A DNA stretch of 64,000 nt. Source: Lachnospiraceae bacterium. GTDB lineage: Bacteria; Bacillota; Clostridia; Lachnospirales; Lachnospiraceae. The notes under the pieces are model-generated. The model searched no databases and was not told where the DNA came from. It saw only the letters and a program-made list of their open reading frames with translations. The DNA lies in the NCBI GenBank assembly GCA_021769135.1, contig JAETTM010000034.1:1-64000 (forward strand), read 5' to 3'. This document shows, piece by piece, positions 51,671 to 60,794 of the stretch. The stretch's first letter is position 1. Each line of letters opens with the position of its first letter. Position numbers and translations under genes: made by a program.

Positions 51671-51773
51671 GAACCTCGCGGCAGTCGCTAAATATCCAAT
51701 CCAACCAAAGGTTGGTTTAAGCACGGCTACTTGGCTCGTTGCTCGCGGGAATAAAGAAAGGTAGGAATCCAAC

Positions 51774-52382
51774 ATGAAAATAAATCGGTTAAAAATTTTA
51801 TTCTATACGATGCTTTGCTCCCTCACCCTTACCGGATGCTCCTATTTTCCATCGGCAGCGGAGAATACGCCGGAAGATACCTGGGCGGACTCAGGTTATG
51901 TTACAATCGGCAGCAGCCTGACCATCCAGAACACGGACAGCCGGCTGACATTACAGAATAACATCGACACATTAGCCTCCGACGGCCTCTATTATGCAGC
52001 CTGGACGATAGGAAATTCCATTCCTTTTGAAAACAGCGACGGCGATACCGTTGATTTATATGATGCCCAGCTCTACTTGCTTTCGGGGGAATTTCCCAGC
52101 GAGGAAAATGCACAGGCCTCGGCAGCGCAATGGCTTTCGGCCGGGAAGGCAAATTATGAGATACTGGAAGAAGAAGAAATCACATGCAATGGCCAGCCCT
52201 ATACAATGATTACCTACCGCTGCATCAGCGAAGACAACCCATATGACAGGGGGGTATCCGCTTTTGGCGTATGCGGCAGCAATGCCGTATGTGTGGAACT
52301 GACTTGCAGGGAAAATTTTAAAGAGGATTTAGAAGCTATACTCCTTCCATTTTTAAATAGCTTCCATTACAACGCCGGATAG
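51774..52382 (+). CDS. Putative lipoprotein
   Basis: This 202-residue protein has a typical lipoprotein signal: basic MKINRLKILFYTM, then CSLTLTGC with the lipobox LTGC and the lipidated cysteine at residue 22. The mature part is acidic with GYVTIGSSLTIQNTDSRLTL and FPSEENAQASAAQWLSAGK; two cysteines near the C-terminus (GVCGSNAVCVELTC) could form a disulfide. No family is recognised. It follows the 50780-51574 gene. Its own stop codon lies in the stem of an intrinsic terminator. Confidence 0.8.
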   Translation: MKINRLKILFYTMLCSLTLTGCSYFPSAAENTPEDTWADSGYVTIGSSLTIQNTDSRLTLQNNIDTLASDGLYYAAWTIGNSIPFENSDGDTVDLYDAQLYLLSGEFPSEENAQASAAQWLSAGKANYEILEEEEITCNGQPYTMITYRCISEDNPYDRGVSAFGVCGSNAVCVELTCRENFKEDLEAILLPFLNSFHYNAG

Positions 52383-52398
52383 CATTTCCGGCTTTTTT
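52374..52398 (+). terminator. Intrinsic terminator of the lipoprotein gene
   Basis: GCCGGA (52374-52379) pairs with TCCGGC (52387-52392) and is followed by six T. The lipoprotein stop codon TAG is part of the hairpin. Confidence 0.88.
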
Positions 52399-52601
52399 CT
52401 TTCCTTCAAGTTTTGTCTGCACATTCACAACAATTATTTGTTCTATCTTAATCTAATATTTTTAGCAAAAACTATTCATGTGGTACAATAAAATATTTAC
52501 ATAAAGATATAAATATGATAGAATTTAAACAAAATAAGACAATAAATTCATGTTGACACAAACGAAACTAATAGTGAATGCACGAAAGAATGAGGTGAAA
52601 C

Positions 52602-52994
52602 ATGGAAAAGAAGAAAAAAGACGTCCGTTTTAGCCCCCGCGAGGTAGATATCCTTTACATTTTATGGAATGCGGGCAAACCTATGCTGGCATCCGAGATT
52701 CTGGCGGTAGATAAGAAGCTAAAGCCAGCCACCGTAAATACGGCCTTGAAAAAAATGTTGGAGAAAGAATTGGTTGTTGTGGCGGATTTTGTAAAAAGCG
52801 GCAATGTATATGGGCGGCGTTATAAGCCCACCATCACATTAAAAGACTTTGAAATGCAAAAGTTTTCTACCACTGCCGCCGATTTAGTAAACGCATTATC
52901 CCGCAGCACCGATACGGAGTCTGTTTTGGAAGAATTGGACAACCTGGAACAGATTATCCAACAGCAACGAGAAAAAATCCTGCAGAAAAAATAA
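52602..52994 (+). CDS. BlaI/MecI/CopY-type winged-helix regulator
   Basis: This 130-residue protein has the BlaI-like fold RFSPREVDILYILWNAGKPM, LASEILAVDKKLKPATVNTA and LKKMLEKELVVVADFVKSGN, with a C-terminal helical dimerisation part (VLEELDNLEQIIQQQREKIL). Family members are dimeric repressors inactivated by proteolysis through a BlaR-type sensor. No blaR partner or beta-lactamase is present here. The start follows GAATGAGGTGAAAC. It is convergent with hflC, only 7 bp apart. Confidence 0.82.
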   Translation: MEKKKKDVRFSPREVDILYILWNAGKPMLASEILAVDKKLKPATVNTALKKMLEKELVVVADFVKSGNVYGRRYKPTITLKDFEMQKFSTTAADLVNALSRSTDTESVLEELDNLEQIIQQQREKILQKK

Positions 52995-53001
52995 ATGCAC
53001 A

Positions 53002-53880
53002 TCATTGCCCGTGGGAATAAAACACCTGGGCAATGGGGGATGTTTCATCCACAATCAATGTTTTATTATCGCCCGTCATTGTCGCCTTAGCCGCATCCAG
53101 CGAACGAAGGAATAGATAGAAGTCCGCTTTTTCCGGGTCATTATAAGCCTCGCTTAGGATTCTCATATATTCCGCTTCCCCTTTGGCGATAATTTCTGCT
53201 GCCTGTGCATCGGCCTGCGACTGCATAACAATAATCTCCGCGGTAGTATTATTGGAGATTTGTTTGGCTTCTTCCTGCCCTTCGGCTTGGTAGGTAGCCG
53301 CAATATTATTCCTTTCCGAAATCATGCGTTCATAAACCGCATTTTTATTTTCGTCCGGCAAATCCAGCGATTTCGTCTCCACAGCCAAAAGCTTAATCCC
53401 ATACTGTTCCAGCGTTCCGCCGATATTCTCCATAATTGCCTTCGTCAGCGCACCGTCCCGCCCGCTGATTACTTCCTCCTGGCTTAAGCTGCTGATTACA
53501 TTTTTTAAGCTGTTGTATACAATCGTGTCAATCCTGAATTCCGCATTGCTTTTCTGCGCGCTCAGCGTCTGGGTATATTTATAAGGGTCTTCTATCTTCC
53601 ACAGCACAAAGCAGTCGGCAATCATGGATTTCTTATCCTTTGTCATTACGTCACTGACTGCCAAATCATATAGGAGCATTTCATTTTGAATCTTTTCCAC
53701 CGTCTGGATAAATGGCAGTTTCAGGCTAAGCCCCGGCGTTTCCCGTATGCTTTCAATTTTCCCAAACTGTTTAATAATCGTGTATTCATTAGGATATGTG
53801 ACCACCACGCTGGCATTCGCCAGCGCCAGCAAAGCTATCACAATACAAATGGGTACTAAACGTCCAAATCTCTTTTTCAT
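53002..53880 (-). CDS. hflC: HflC-like SPFH/prohibitin protein
   Basis: This 292-residue protein has one N-terminal membrane helix (RLVPICIVIALLALANASVV) followed by the SPFH domain (NEYTIIKQFGKIESIRETPG, LSLKLPFIQTVEKI) and a coiled-coil tail with QEEAKQISNNTTAEIIVMQS. HflK/HflC assemble into a cage around FtsH and modulate membrane proteolysis. It follows hflK with a 235-bp gap made almost wholly of a tandem repeat, unusually long for this operon. Confidence 0.9.
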   Translation of the reverse strand: MKKRFGRLVPICIVIALLALANASVVVTYPNEYTIIKQFGKIESIRETPGLSLKLPFIQTVEKIQNEMLLYDLAVSDVMTKDKKSMIADCFVLWKIEDPYKYTQTLSAQKSNAEFRIDTIVYNSLKNVISSLSQEEVISGRDGALTKAIMENIGGTLEQYGIKLLAVETKSLDLPDENKNAVYERMISERNNIAATYQAEGQEEAKQISNNTTAEIIVMQSQADAQAAEIIAKGEAEYMRILSEAYNDPEKADFYLFLRSLDAAKATMTGDNKTLIVDETSPIAQVFYSHGQ

Positions 53881-53900
53881 TCTATTTCTCCTATTCCATC

Positions 53901-54120
53901 TTATTCCAGTTCCGCAAATCCTCTCTCAGCGCATCTTGTGCCGGAGCAATTTCCGGCCGCTTTGCGTCCTGAAATTCTCCGGGGGCGCTTCCCAGGGATT
54001 TGCTGTTTTTATTCCAGTTCCGCAAATCCCCTCTCAGCGCATCTTGTGCCGGAGCAATTTCCGGCCGCTTTGCGTCCTGAAATTCTCCGGGGGCGCTTCC
54101 CGGGGTTTTGCTGTTTTATT
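53901..54120 (-). repeat. Tandem intergenic repeat, two units of 107/108 bp plus a terminal block
   Basis: The block TTATTCCAGTTCCG begins at 53901, 54009 and 54116, giving unit lengths of 108 and 107 bp, nearly identical over their length. Sense strand: each unit holds a hairpin of the form (ATTTG/CAAAT) with inner CTG/CAG and an unpaired GCGGAA, then a GCCGGA/TCCGGC hairpin. The third, partial block contains the hflK stop codon (GAACTGGAATAA). Confidence 0.85.
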
Positions 54121-55192
54121 CCAGTTCCGAAACCCCGCCTTCAGCACTTTCTTCCTCGCTGCTTCCGACAACGATATTGCTTCCGGTCATATCGCTGCCG
54201 CTGTCACTGCTCTTTCCTGCCCCTGTAAAATCGGCAAAGGATTCCAATGGAAGCATGGTCTGGGTCGTGCCATCGCTTTTTTCTATAATCACTTTCATTG
54301 TAGGCAGTATCTCTTCCATCGCTTCATAAAACATCCTCTGCTTTGTAATCAGCGGATATTTTTGATATTCCGCGTAAAGCTCATTCAGCCTGGCCGTCTG
54401 CCCTTTTGCTTCGTTTATCCGTTCTTCCGCTTGAGCTTGAGCCGTCTTCACCGTTTCATCCGCCGTCGCCCTTGCCGCCGGGATATCTTCATTCCTTTTC
54501 TGATTCGCCCGGTTAATGGAGGTTTCTTTTCCCTGCTTTGCGTTCTCCACATTTTTAAATGCATTAATCACTTCCTGGGTCGGCGGCTCCGCATCCTGGA
54601 TGGTGATGTTTACCAGCTGTATGCCAATATCCTCTTCGTCCAGACGGGTAATGATTTTCTCCTTAATGGAAGCCTGTATTTCATTCTTGCCCGTCGTAAT
54701 TACACTGTCCACATCATACAGCCCAATGGTATCCCGAATATAGCTTTGCGTCAGATTCTTCAATATGGAAATCGGATTTTCCGATGCATACAAATATTTC
54801 ACCGGATCCGTCACGCGGTATTCCACGTAGAAATCCACATTCACGAAATTATAATCCCTTGTAATCATAAAGGATTCCTTATCCACAAAATCCCCTGTCT
54901 CCGATTCGTATCCGATGGGGAAACCATTGATCGTCTTGGGCACCTTGGCAAGCCTCTGAATATATGGCAGTTTTACGTGGATTCCCGATTCTTCCACCAC
55001 GCTTGGAACGCCAAAAGTCGTAATCACGGCATATTCATTTTCTTTCAGGGAATAAATGCTTCCCACCAGCAAATAAGCCGCTGCAAGGAACACTACCATT
55101 CCTCCGGCCACTTTCCCCATTTTAACGCCCGCTTTCCTAATATGGGATTCCTGCTGCTCATCCACAGTATCTTTTTTCTTTCTCCTGAACAT
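54116..55192 (-). CDS. hflK: HflK-like SPFH/prohibitin protein
   Basis: This 358-residue protein has a short cytoplasmic N-terminus (RRKKKDTVDEQQESHIRKAG) and one membrane helix (MGKVAGGMVVFLAAAYLLVG). The SPFH domain with EYAVITTFGVPSVVEESGIH and VKLPYIQRLAKVPKT is followed by a long helical region containing VENAKQGKETSINRANQKRN. It is the partner of HflC downstream. The gene is preceded by a repeat-rich region at 55258-55350. Its last codons SELE and stop are shared with an intergenic repeat family, so the extreme C-terminus may be repeat-derived. Confidence 0.9.
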   Translation of the reverse strand: MFRRKKKDTVDEQQESHIRKAGVKMGKVAGGMVVFLAAAYLLVGSIYSLKENEYAVITTFGVPSVVEESGIHVKLPYIQRLAKVPKTINGFPIGYESETGDFVDKESFMITRDYNFVNVDFYVEYRVTDPVKYLYASENPISILKNLTQSYIRDTIGLYDVDSVITTGKNEIQASIKEKIITRLDEEDIGIQLVNITIQDAEPPTQEVINAFKNVENAKQGKETSINRANQKRNEDIPAARATADETVKTAQAQAEERINEAKGQTARLNELYAEYQKYPLITKQRMFYEAMEEILPTMKVIIEKSDGTTQTMLPLESFADFTGAGKSSDSGSDMTGSNIVVGSSEEESAEGGVSELE

Positions 55193-55257
55193 ACTCTCTC
55201 CTTTTTTGATTCGCTTGAATATATGTTAATTGTACTACTCCTTCCTCTTTATATCAA

Positions 55258-55346
55258 TAGTAACAGTTCAGCCCTCGGATTCTTTGCCACATCTACACAT
55301 TCGTACGGACTTTGCAGCAAGTGCAAAGTCCTGAACCGAAATCTTA
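55258..55346. repeat. AACAGTTCAGCC-bounded element
   Basis: Begins TAGTAACAGTTCAGCCCTCG, contains the hairpin GACTTTGCAGCAAGTGCAAAGTC (55309-55330), and ends CCTGAACCGAAAT. It is similar in plan to the element at 5440-5511, which also has a GACTTxxC/GxxAAGTC stem. Confidence 0.55.
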
Positions 55347-55353
55347 TGATACC

Positions 55354-55389
55354 AAAAAATCCCGTACACAAACGGCCTCTGTGTACGGG
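55354..55389 (-). terminator. Intrinsic terminator of the second ABC operon
   Basis: CCCGTACAC (55361-55369) pairs with GTGTACGGG (55381-55389), followed on the minus strand by a run of U (55354-55359). It lies about 60 nt after the last permease stop. Confidence 0.88.
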
Positions 55390-55446
55390 TATGCTATAGA
55401 TAATTTTCCATTTTTCTCTTAAAATTTCATTCTGACTCCCTGCCCC

Positions 55447-56346
55447 TCAACTCTTCAATCCCGACATTACCACGCTCTGCAAAATATATTTCTGCCCAAA
55501 GACATATAAAACAGTCGGGATAATAATGGACAGCATAACCCCTGCCAATATCACGGATACGCTTCCCGTTCCCATTGCCCCGCTTAGCACTTTCAAACCA
55601 AGGGGCAATGTCATCCTGTCATATTTCGACAGAAAAATTAAAGGATTCAAAAAATCATTCCATGAAGCTAGGAAAGTCAGCAGGGAAGTCATAATAATCA
55701 CCGACTTGGACATAGGCAGAAAGATGCGCAGATAAATCCGGAACCGCCCGGCCCCGTCAATATATGCCGCTTCTTCGTAGCTGTCCGGTATCGTCAGCAT
55801 GTACTGCCGCACAAAAAAGATATTCAATGGGCTGATAATCGACGGTAAAATCAATGACATATGGGTACCTACCAGCCCCATCTTCGACATAACGATATAA
55901 GTGGGAATCAGCTTCGCCTGGCTGGGAATCATCATTCCCGCCAAAATAATCATAAAAACCACATCCCGGCCTTTAAAAGGGATTCGGGCAAAAGCATACC
56001 CCGCCATAGTGGTGATAAAAAGATTGGCAATTACCACCGTAACCGCAATTTTTAAGCTGTTAAAAATCACTTTTGCAAAAGGGAATGCATGGAATACCGC
56101 TATATAATTTTCAAAGTGAAAACTTGTAGGGAAAAAGGATGGCGGCAGCCGAAAGGATTCCTTCGGAAGTCGCAAGGATGTGGAAAAAATCCACGCAAAC
56201 GGCATCAACATCAGTATACAAAGCAAAAGGAGCCCTATAATAAGAATCATCTGGGGAATTTTAACCCTGCTTTTCATTCCGGCCTTTCTCTTTCTTCCCC
56301 TGTTTAACTTTATTTCTCCACTATTTTCCCATTTACTCATAATCAT
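55447..56346 (-). CDS. Carbohydrate ABC transporter permease (MalG type)
   Basis: This six-helix permease of up to 299 residues has the EAA loop DSYEEAAYIDGAGRFRIYLR then IFLPMSKSVIIM. Family segments MPFAWIFSTSLRLPKES and FFVRQYMLTIPDSYEEA are clear. The ORF overlaps the stop of the upstream permease by 14 bp; a start at 56277 (MKSRVKIPQM) is also possible. It forms the importer with the MalF-type permease and the binding protein; the ATPase must be encoded elsewhere. Confidence 0.9.
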   Translation of the reverse strand: MIMSKWENSGEIKLNRGRKRKAGMKSRVKIPQMILIIGLLLLCILMLMPFAWIFSTSLRLPKESFRLPPSFFPTSFHFENYIAVFHAFPFAKVIFNSLKIAVTVVIANLFITTMAGYAFARIPFKGRDVVFMIILAGMMIPSQAKLIPTYIVMSKMGLVGTHMSLILPSIISPLNIFFVRQYMLTIPDSYEEAAYIDGAGRFRIYLRIFLPMSKSVIIMTSLLTFLASWNDFLNPLIFLSKYDRMTLPLGLKVLSGAMGTGSVSVILAGVMLSIIIPTVLYVFGQKYILQSVVMSGLKS

Positions 56347-57250
56347 ACACCACCCACTTGTTTTGTCCGATATACTGAATCACTGTAATTGCCAAAATAA
56401 TGAGAAACAGCACAAAGGAAATCGTAGCGCCATACCCGATGTTCATCTCCTGAAAAGCCGTCTGATAAATTTCAAAAGCAATGGTCTTTGTGGATGAGCC
56501 AGGGCCGCCATTTGTCAAAAGATACGGTTCATCAAAAATCTGGAATACGCTGACAATATTTGTAATAAGTACAAAGAAAATGGTCGGGCTAAGCAGCGGC
56601 AAAGTAATATGGAAAAAGGTCTTTACGGTACTCGCCCCATCTATGGAAGCCGCCTCATAATATACATTCGGTATATTCTGCAGGCCAATAAAATAATACA
56701 AAAAGGTAGTTCCTATAAATTTCCAGAAGCTAAACAGCGCAATCGTCACATACACCATAGTCCTGTCCGTCAGCCAGGGGATATTGCTCCCTCCAAAGAG
56801 CCTTACAAAATAATTGATAACTCCCGTATCCGTGGAAAAAATATAGCCCCAGGCAATTGCCACCGATGCGGTAGTCACAATAGAAGGGAAGTAAATCACT
56901 GTCCGGAAGAAAAACTGAAACCTCGTTGCCTTATATACCAAAAATGCCAATATGAGGCCCAGGCCGCAATGAATTGGGCATAAGATTAGGAGAAATTTAA
57001 AAGTATTTCCAAATGCTACAAGAAGCCCCTTGTCGCTGAACATATGCCGGATATTATCCAGGCCTACAAACTGCGCCGGATTAATCAGATTATATTTAAA
57101 AAAAGACAGCACCGCCGATAAGCCCACGGGAAGCCCGATAAACAGAAAAAAACTGATTAAAGCGGGGGCAAGGAATAAATACCCCGATATATTGTCATGC
57201 ATCTTTTTCTTTTTCATAAAACGGCTCCTGGGTATTTCTTTTTCTTTCAT
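56333..57250 (-). CDS. Carbohydrate ABC transporter permease (MalF type)
   Basis: This 305-residue permease has the EAA loop VYYEAASIDGASTVKTFFHI then TLPLLSPTIFFV, and an N-terminal segment ISGYLFLAPALISFFLFIG typical of the UgpA/MalF branch. It lies between binding protein and second permease in the operon transcribed from 58.85 kb. Confidence 0.92.
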   Translation of the reverse strand: MKEKEIPRSRFMKKKKMHDNISGYLFLAPALISFFLFIGLPVGLSAVLSFFKYNLINPAQFVGLDNIRHMFSDKGLLVAFGNTFKFLLILCPIHCGLGLILAFLVYKATRFQFFFRTVIYFPSIVTTASVAIAWGYIFSTDTGVINYFVRLFGGSNIPWLTDRTMVYVTIALFSFWKFIGTTFLYYFIGLQNIPNVYYEAASIDGASTVKTFFHITLPLLSPTIFFVLITNIVSVFQIFDEPYLLTNGGPGSSTKTIAFEIYQTAFQEMNIGYGATISFVLFLIILAITVIQYIGQNKWVVYDYE

Positions 57251-57366
57251 TTATAACCATACTCCTTTCCATATCTCCCGACCTATCCACGGCCGGAGTT
57301 TTATGCAGCAGCCTGCCCCTCCTCGACATGGCAGGCTGCCGCATATTCCCCCATCCTCATATTCGT

Positions 57367-57388
57367 CAATGACCCCGCCGCAAACAGT
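57367..57388. repeat. CCCCGCCGC repeat, truncated copy 5
   Basis: AATGACCCCGCCGCAAACAG directly after the binding-protein stop; the GCGGGG arm is missing. Confidence 0.4.
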
Positions 57389-58762
57389 TTATTTATTTTC
57401 CGCAAGAACGCTGTTCATCTGTTCTGCCGCTTCATCCAAAGTCGCCTGTACATCCGCCTTATTCACACATATTTCTGATATTGCGGTGAGTACGATATTG
57501 GAGCACTCCGTAAACTGGGGCGGCGCGCTGACCGGTTTATAAATATCCGTATTGGAGTCCAAATAGAACAATTCACAGTTCTCCGGAATGCCCAGGCTGG
57601 AAATTTTATCTTCCGCCAGTGAGTGCAGCGCAGGAATATTTCCTGTTGACAAATATGCCCCTGCGAACTCTGCCTGAGACATCCAGGCTGCCAGTTCTTT
57701 CGCTTCTTCCAGGTGCTTGGAACTGTTAAAGGTGAAAATACCATCCACGCCGCCAATCTGCTGATTCTGGCTGAAGCTGGGAAGATACTGTACCGCAACG
57801 TCTTTAAAATCATTTGCCACATATTGTGCGGTAGGCCACCTTCCCCAGGAGCCCATGGCCACCTGGCCATTGATAATCTGGTCGATAGCGCCTACGTTTT
57901 CCTCAGGAACAGGAGCATAGCCGTATTTATAAATCAAATCCTGCCAAAGCTGGAAAATTTCCACAGATTCCGGCGAGTTTATCGTACTTTCCGTAAAGTC
58001 TTCGTTCATATAGGACGCGCCGTTGTTGTAAAGCCATGCCTCGGCGCAGAAGTACTCGCCATAGGGAACTGCGATTGCATATTGTTTGATGCCATCCTTT
58101 TCCGTAGTCAATGCTTCACAATAGGAGAGGAATTCCTCTTTCGTCCATGACTCCCCCGGGAGTTCCAAATTGGCTTCTTTCAACCTGTCCATGTTAAAAT
58201 GCATTACCACATTATTGAAGGAAAACGGGAAAGCATACGTATTGCCCGCATCGTCTTTAAAGATTTCCTGGAAAGCCGGGCTGGTATCCGCCAAAATGGC
58301 ATCCGCAATCTCCTGATTTGCCGCAATCCAATCATCAATAGGGGCTGCCACTCCCATGTCCAGGAATTTGGAAATTCCTTCTATGGCAACGATTGCGCAG
58401 TCCAGTTCATCTCCGCCCCCTATCATTGTCTGAATCTTCGTACAATACTCTCCCCACGAAGATGCTACAAAGATACTCTCTACCTTAATGCCCGTTTTTT
58501 CCGTATACATTTTCAGAAGATTATCCAGGGCTTCTTTCGTGGTGCCGTCGCCGCACATAGCCAGCGTCAGCGTAATATCCTCCTTCTTTCCCCCTGCATC
58601 TTCCGCGCCCCCTGCATCTTCCTCAGGTTTTGTTTCCGCCGCTGTCTCGCTGCTTTCCGCGGCTTCACTTCCCCCGCCATTCCCGGAATTGCCGCTTTGG
58701 CATCCGGTCAGCCCTATTACCATACAGGCCGCCATCAATAATGCTAAAAATCTCTTTTTCAT
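57389..58762 (-). CDS. Extracellular sugar-binding lipoprotein
   Basis: This 457-residue lipoprotein runs from MKKRFLALLMAACMVIGLTG, with lipobox LTGC. The start at 58762 follows GAGGGTAAACAT, and the longer frame to 58828 is leader. A Gly/Ser/Glu-rich linker precedes the MalE-like fold (ITLTLAMCGDGTTKEALDNL, YTEKTGIKVESIFVASSWGE, WGRWPTAQYVANDFKDVAVQ). It leads the operon with two permeases, and is divergent from a YesM/YesN pair that probably senses the same sugar. Confidence 0.93.
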   Translation of the reverse strand: MKKRFLALLMAACMVIGLTGCQSGNSGNGGGSEAAESSETAAETKPEEDAGGAEDAGGKKEDITLTLAMCGDGTTKEALDNLLKMYTEKTGIKVESIFVASSWGEYCTKIQTMIGGGDELDCAIVAIEGISKFLDMGVAAPIDDWIAANQEIADAILADTSPAFQEIFKDDAGNTYAFPFSFNNVVMHFNMDRLKEANLELPGESWTKEEFLSYCEALTTEKDGIKQYAIAVPYGEYFCAEAWLYNNGASYMNEDFTESTINSPESVEIFQLWQDLIYKYGYAPVPEENVGAIDQIINGQVAMGSWGRWPTAQYVANDFKDVAVQYLPSFSQNQQIGGVDGIFTFNSSKHLEEAKELAAWMSQAEFAGAYLSTGNIPALHSLAEDKISSLGIPENCELFYLDSNTDIYKPVSAPPQFTECSNIVLTAISEICVNKADVQATLDEAAEQMNSVLAENK

Positions 58763-58770
58763 ATGTTTAC

Positions 58771-58834
58771 CCTCATTTCTGCGCGGCTTTTTGTACATGC
58801 CAGATTTACAGGCGCCGCACAACCGCAAATCTGG
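58771..58834 (-). promoter_or_regulatory. Pseudoknot leader motif, copy 6 (second ABC operon)
   Basis: Stem A pairs CCAGATTT with AAATCTGG (8 bp, a sequence unlike the other copies). Stem B pairs GTGCGGC with GCCGCGC (one wobble). AGAAATGAGG follows. The promoter at 58851-58879 starts transcription roughly 10 nt before the motif, so it makes up nearly the whole 5' UTR. Confidence 0.78.
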
Positions 58835-58850
58835 CTGTTTTGTATGACTT

Positions 58851-58879
58851 ACTATACCATTCTCCTACTTTTCGGTAAA
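58851..58879 (-). promoter_or_regulatory. Promoter of the second ABC operon
   Basis: Minus-strand -35 TTTACC (58874-58879), 17-bp spacer, -10 TATAGT (58851-58856). Confidence 0.75.
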
Positions 58880-58998
58880 TGAACTATTGATTGGTGGTTG
58901 GTAATATTGTTGGCTCTTTCGTAAGAAACGTTTAAATTTTCTGCCACAATGCTATAATTACAATGTCGATATGCACTTTTCCCGGAAAGGAGGACGTT

Positions 58999-60762
58999 AT
59001 GAGCATAAACCGCCAGAAAAAATTTAACCCGAACTCCATTGCTGTAAAATACTTCGCTGTAACATGTATTTTCATCATTGTGCCTATATTGGTTTTCTTT
59101 ATACTGGCACAACGCTTTAATACCGATACTGTCCTTGACCAGAAACGCCGCTCCGACCTTTCCACTTTAAATGCATTCGCTTCTTCTATCAGCGCATACA
59201 TGGCTTCTATCGAGGCCATTGCCAGCCTTATCGTGCGCGACGAAGCTGTTCAGGATTTTATAAATGCTTCATCCTTGTCCTCCATGTCGCATGGGAAAGC
59301 CATATATAAAGAGCTGGATTCTTCCTTGTGCCTCGCTCCCTTTTCCGACATAGATGCATCCATCCTCGCCGCAGGGCTGACCGACTCCTCCGGCCTCTTT
59401 ATTGGTGAACACATGCTCAATCCTGACCGGCTTTCCTATTTCTTTCATAATTTCTTTACGAAGAAAGGGCCTATCCTGGAACCGGTATGGACCAATACGT
59501 TTTCCATCGAATTCCGGGATTCCGGCGAAGTAAAAAAGGTTCTCGCCCACTTGACTCCCGTTAAGGATAAGGAGGGAAACATATCCGGCTATCTGGTGCT
59601 GTTCCTGGATACCCATAAATTCAGCGAACTTCTCACCGCATATTCCGATGATATTTATGTACTGGAAAATGTATATATTATCGGAAGCAAACGGAAAGTT
59701 CCCGTCAATACCAGCCTCTACAGCTTCAGCCAGATTAACTATGGCCTGCTTTTAAATGACAACTGCGTCATCATAGACCAGGAAGATGACTCCTTAGTGG
59801 TCACCACCAAGGTTTTCCCCCAGCTTGACTTCCGCCTGCTTTTAATTTCCTCCTACCGGGAACTGCGGGAGAACTCTGTCATTGTCTATCCGAATTTGTT
59901 TACCGTTATGATTTGGGGCATCTTTTTTGCAGTGGTTTCTTCTCTTGTTATCGCCCGGTTCCAGGCAAGGCCTATCTTCTATTTAATAGGTATTATGGAA
60001 CATGTAAAGGAAGGAAATTTCAATATCCGTTTCCAATCCAAAGCGAAAGATGAAATCTCCGAACTGGGTTTTACTTTTAATTCCCTTTTGGACAAAGTAC
60101 AGGCTCTGATGGATGAGCAGAAAGAAAATCAGAAACGAAAGCAGAAAATGGAGATGCAAATGCTTCAGGAACAGGTCAAACCCCATTTCCTCTATAATGT
60201 GCTGGAAATGACCAGCAGCCTGATACGCTGTTCCCTGTATCAGGAAGCCATGGATACTTTGGAAAATCTGGCCAGTTTTTACCGTATTTCCTTAAATAAC
60301 GGTTCCAATATCATAACGGTAAAAAATGAAATCCAGTTGGTGGAAAACTATCTCCATCTCCAGAAAATGCGCTACATTGAATTTATGGATTACATGGTGG
60401 CTTTCAGCCCCAATATTTATGATTATTCCATCCCCAAGCTCACCCTCCAGCCCCTGGTGGAAAACGCAATCTATCACGGCATCAAGGAAAAAGGGGAGGC
60501 GGGCATCCTCTGTGTAACCGGCTATCTGGACGGTCAGCGGGTTGTATTTGAAATCTATGATACGGGAACGGGGATTGCACCGCAGAAAATCAAAGAATTG
60601 GAAGAAGCCGTCGCCGCCGAAACGGATATCAGCAACCATTTCGGCCTGGCCAGCGTGGTCAAACGGCTCAACATCCATTATAACAATCAGGCGAAACTGC
60701 TCATCGAAAGCAAACTATCTGAATATACTTGTGTCACCCTGTCCTTTCCGGCGGAAAAATAA
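58999..60762 (+). CDS. YesM-type sensor histidine kinase
   Basis: The 587-residue kinase starts at 58999 behind AAAGGAGGACGTT. Two membrane helices (about residues 18-40 and 300-325) flank an extracellular sensor. HAMP (ILIMEHVKEGNFNIRF region) is followed by a His_kinase domain with the phospho-acceptor in EQVKPHFLYNVLEM, then an HATPase domain with LTLQPLVENAIYHGI and DTGTGI. Its partner is the YesN-like regulator 82 bp downstream, and the divergent ABC operon is the likely target. Confidence 0.93.
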   Translation: MSINRQKKFNPNSIAVKYFAVTCIFIIVPILVFFILAQRFNTDTVLDQKRRSDLSTLNAFASSISAYMASIEAIASLIVRDEAVQDFINASSLSSMSHGKAIYKELDSSLCLAPFSDIDASILAAGLTDSSGLFIGEHMLNPDRLSYFFHNFFTKKGPILEPVWTNTFSIEFRDSGEVKKVLAHLTPVKDKEGNISGYLVLFLDTHKFSELLTAYSDDIYVLENVYIIGSKRKVPVNTSLYSFSQINYGLLLNDNCVIIDQEDDSLVVTTKVFPQLDFRLLLISSYRELRENSVIVYPNLFTVMIWGIFFAVVSSLVIARFQARPIFYLIGIMEHVKEGNFNIRFQSKAKDEISELGFTFNSLLDKVQALMDEQKENQKRKQKMEMQMLQEQVKPHFLYNVLEMTSSLIRCSLYQEAMDTLENLASFYRISLNNGSNIITVKNEIQLVENYLHLQKMRYIEFMDYMVAFSPNIYDYSIPKLTLQPLVENAIYHGIKEKGEAGILCVTGYLDGQRVVFEIYDTGTGIAPQKIKELEEAVAAETDISNHFGLASVVKRLNIHYNNQAKLLIESKLSEYTCVTLSFPAEK

Positions 60763-60794
60763 GCCAGAAGGGCATACAGCAAAATTTGTTCCTG

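Noticed and set aside
53747-55399. Plus-strand 550-codon open frame across hflC/hflK
   Set aside because: Antisense to two clear SPFH proteins; its repeated segment only reflects the 107/108-bp tandem repeat.
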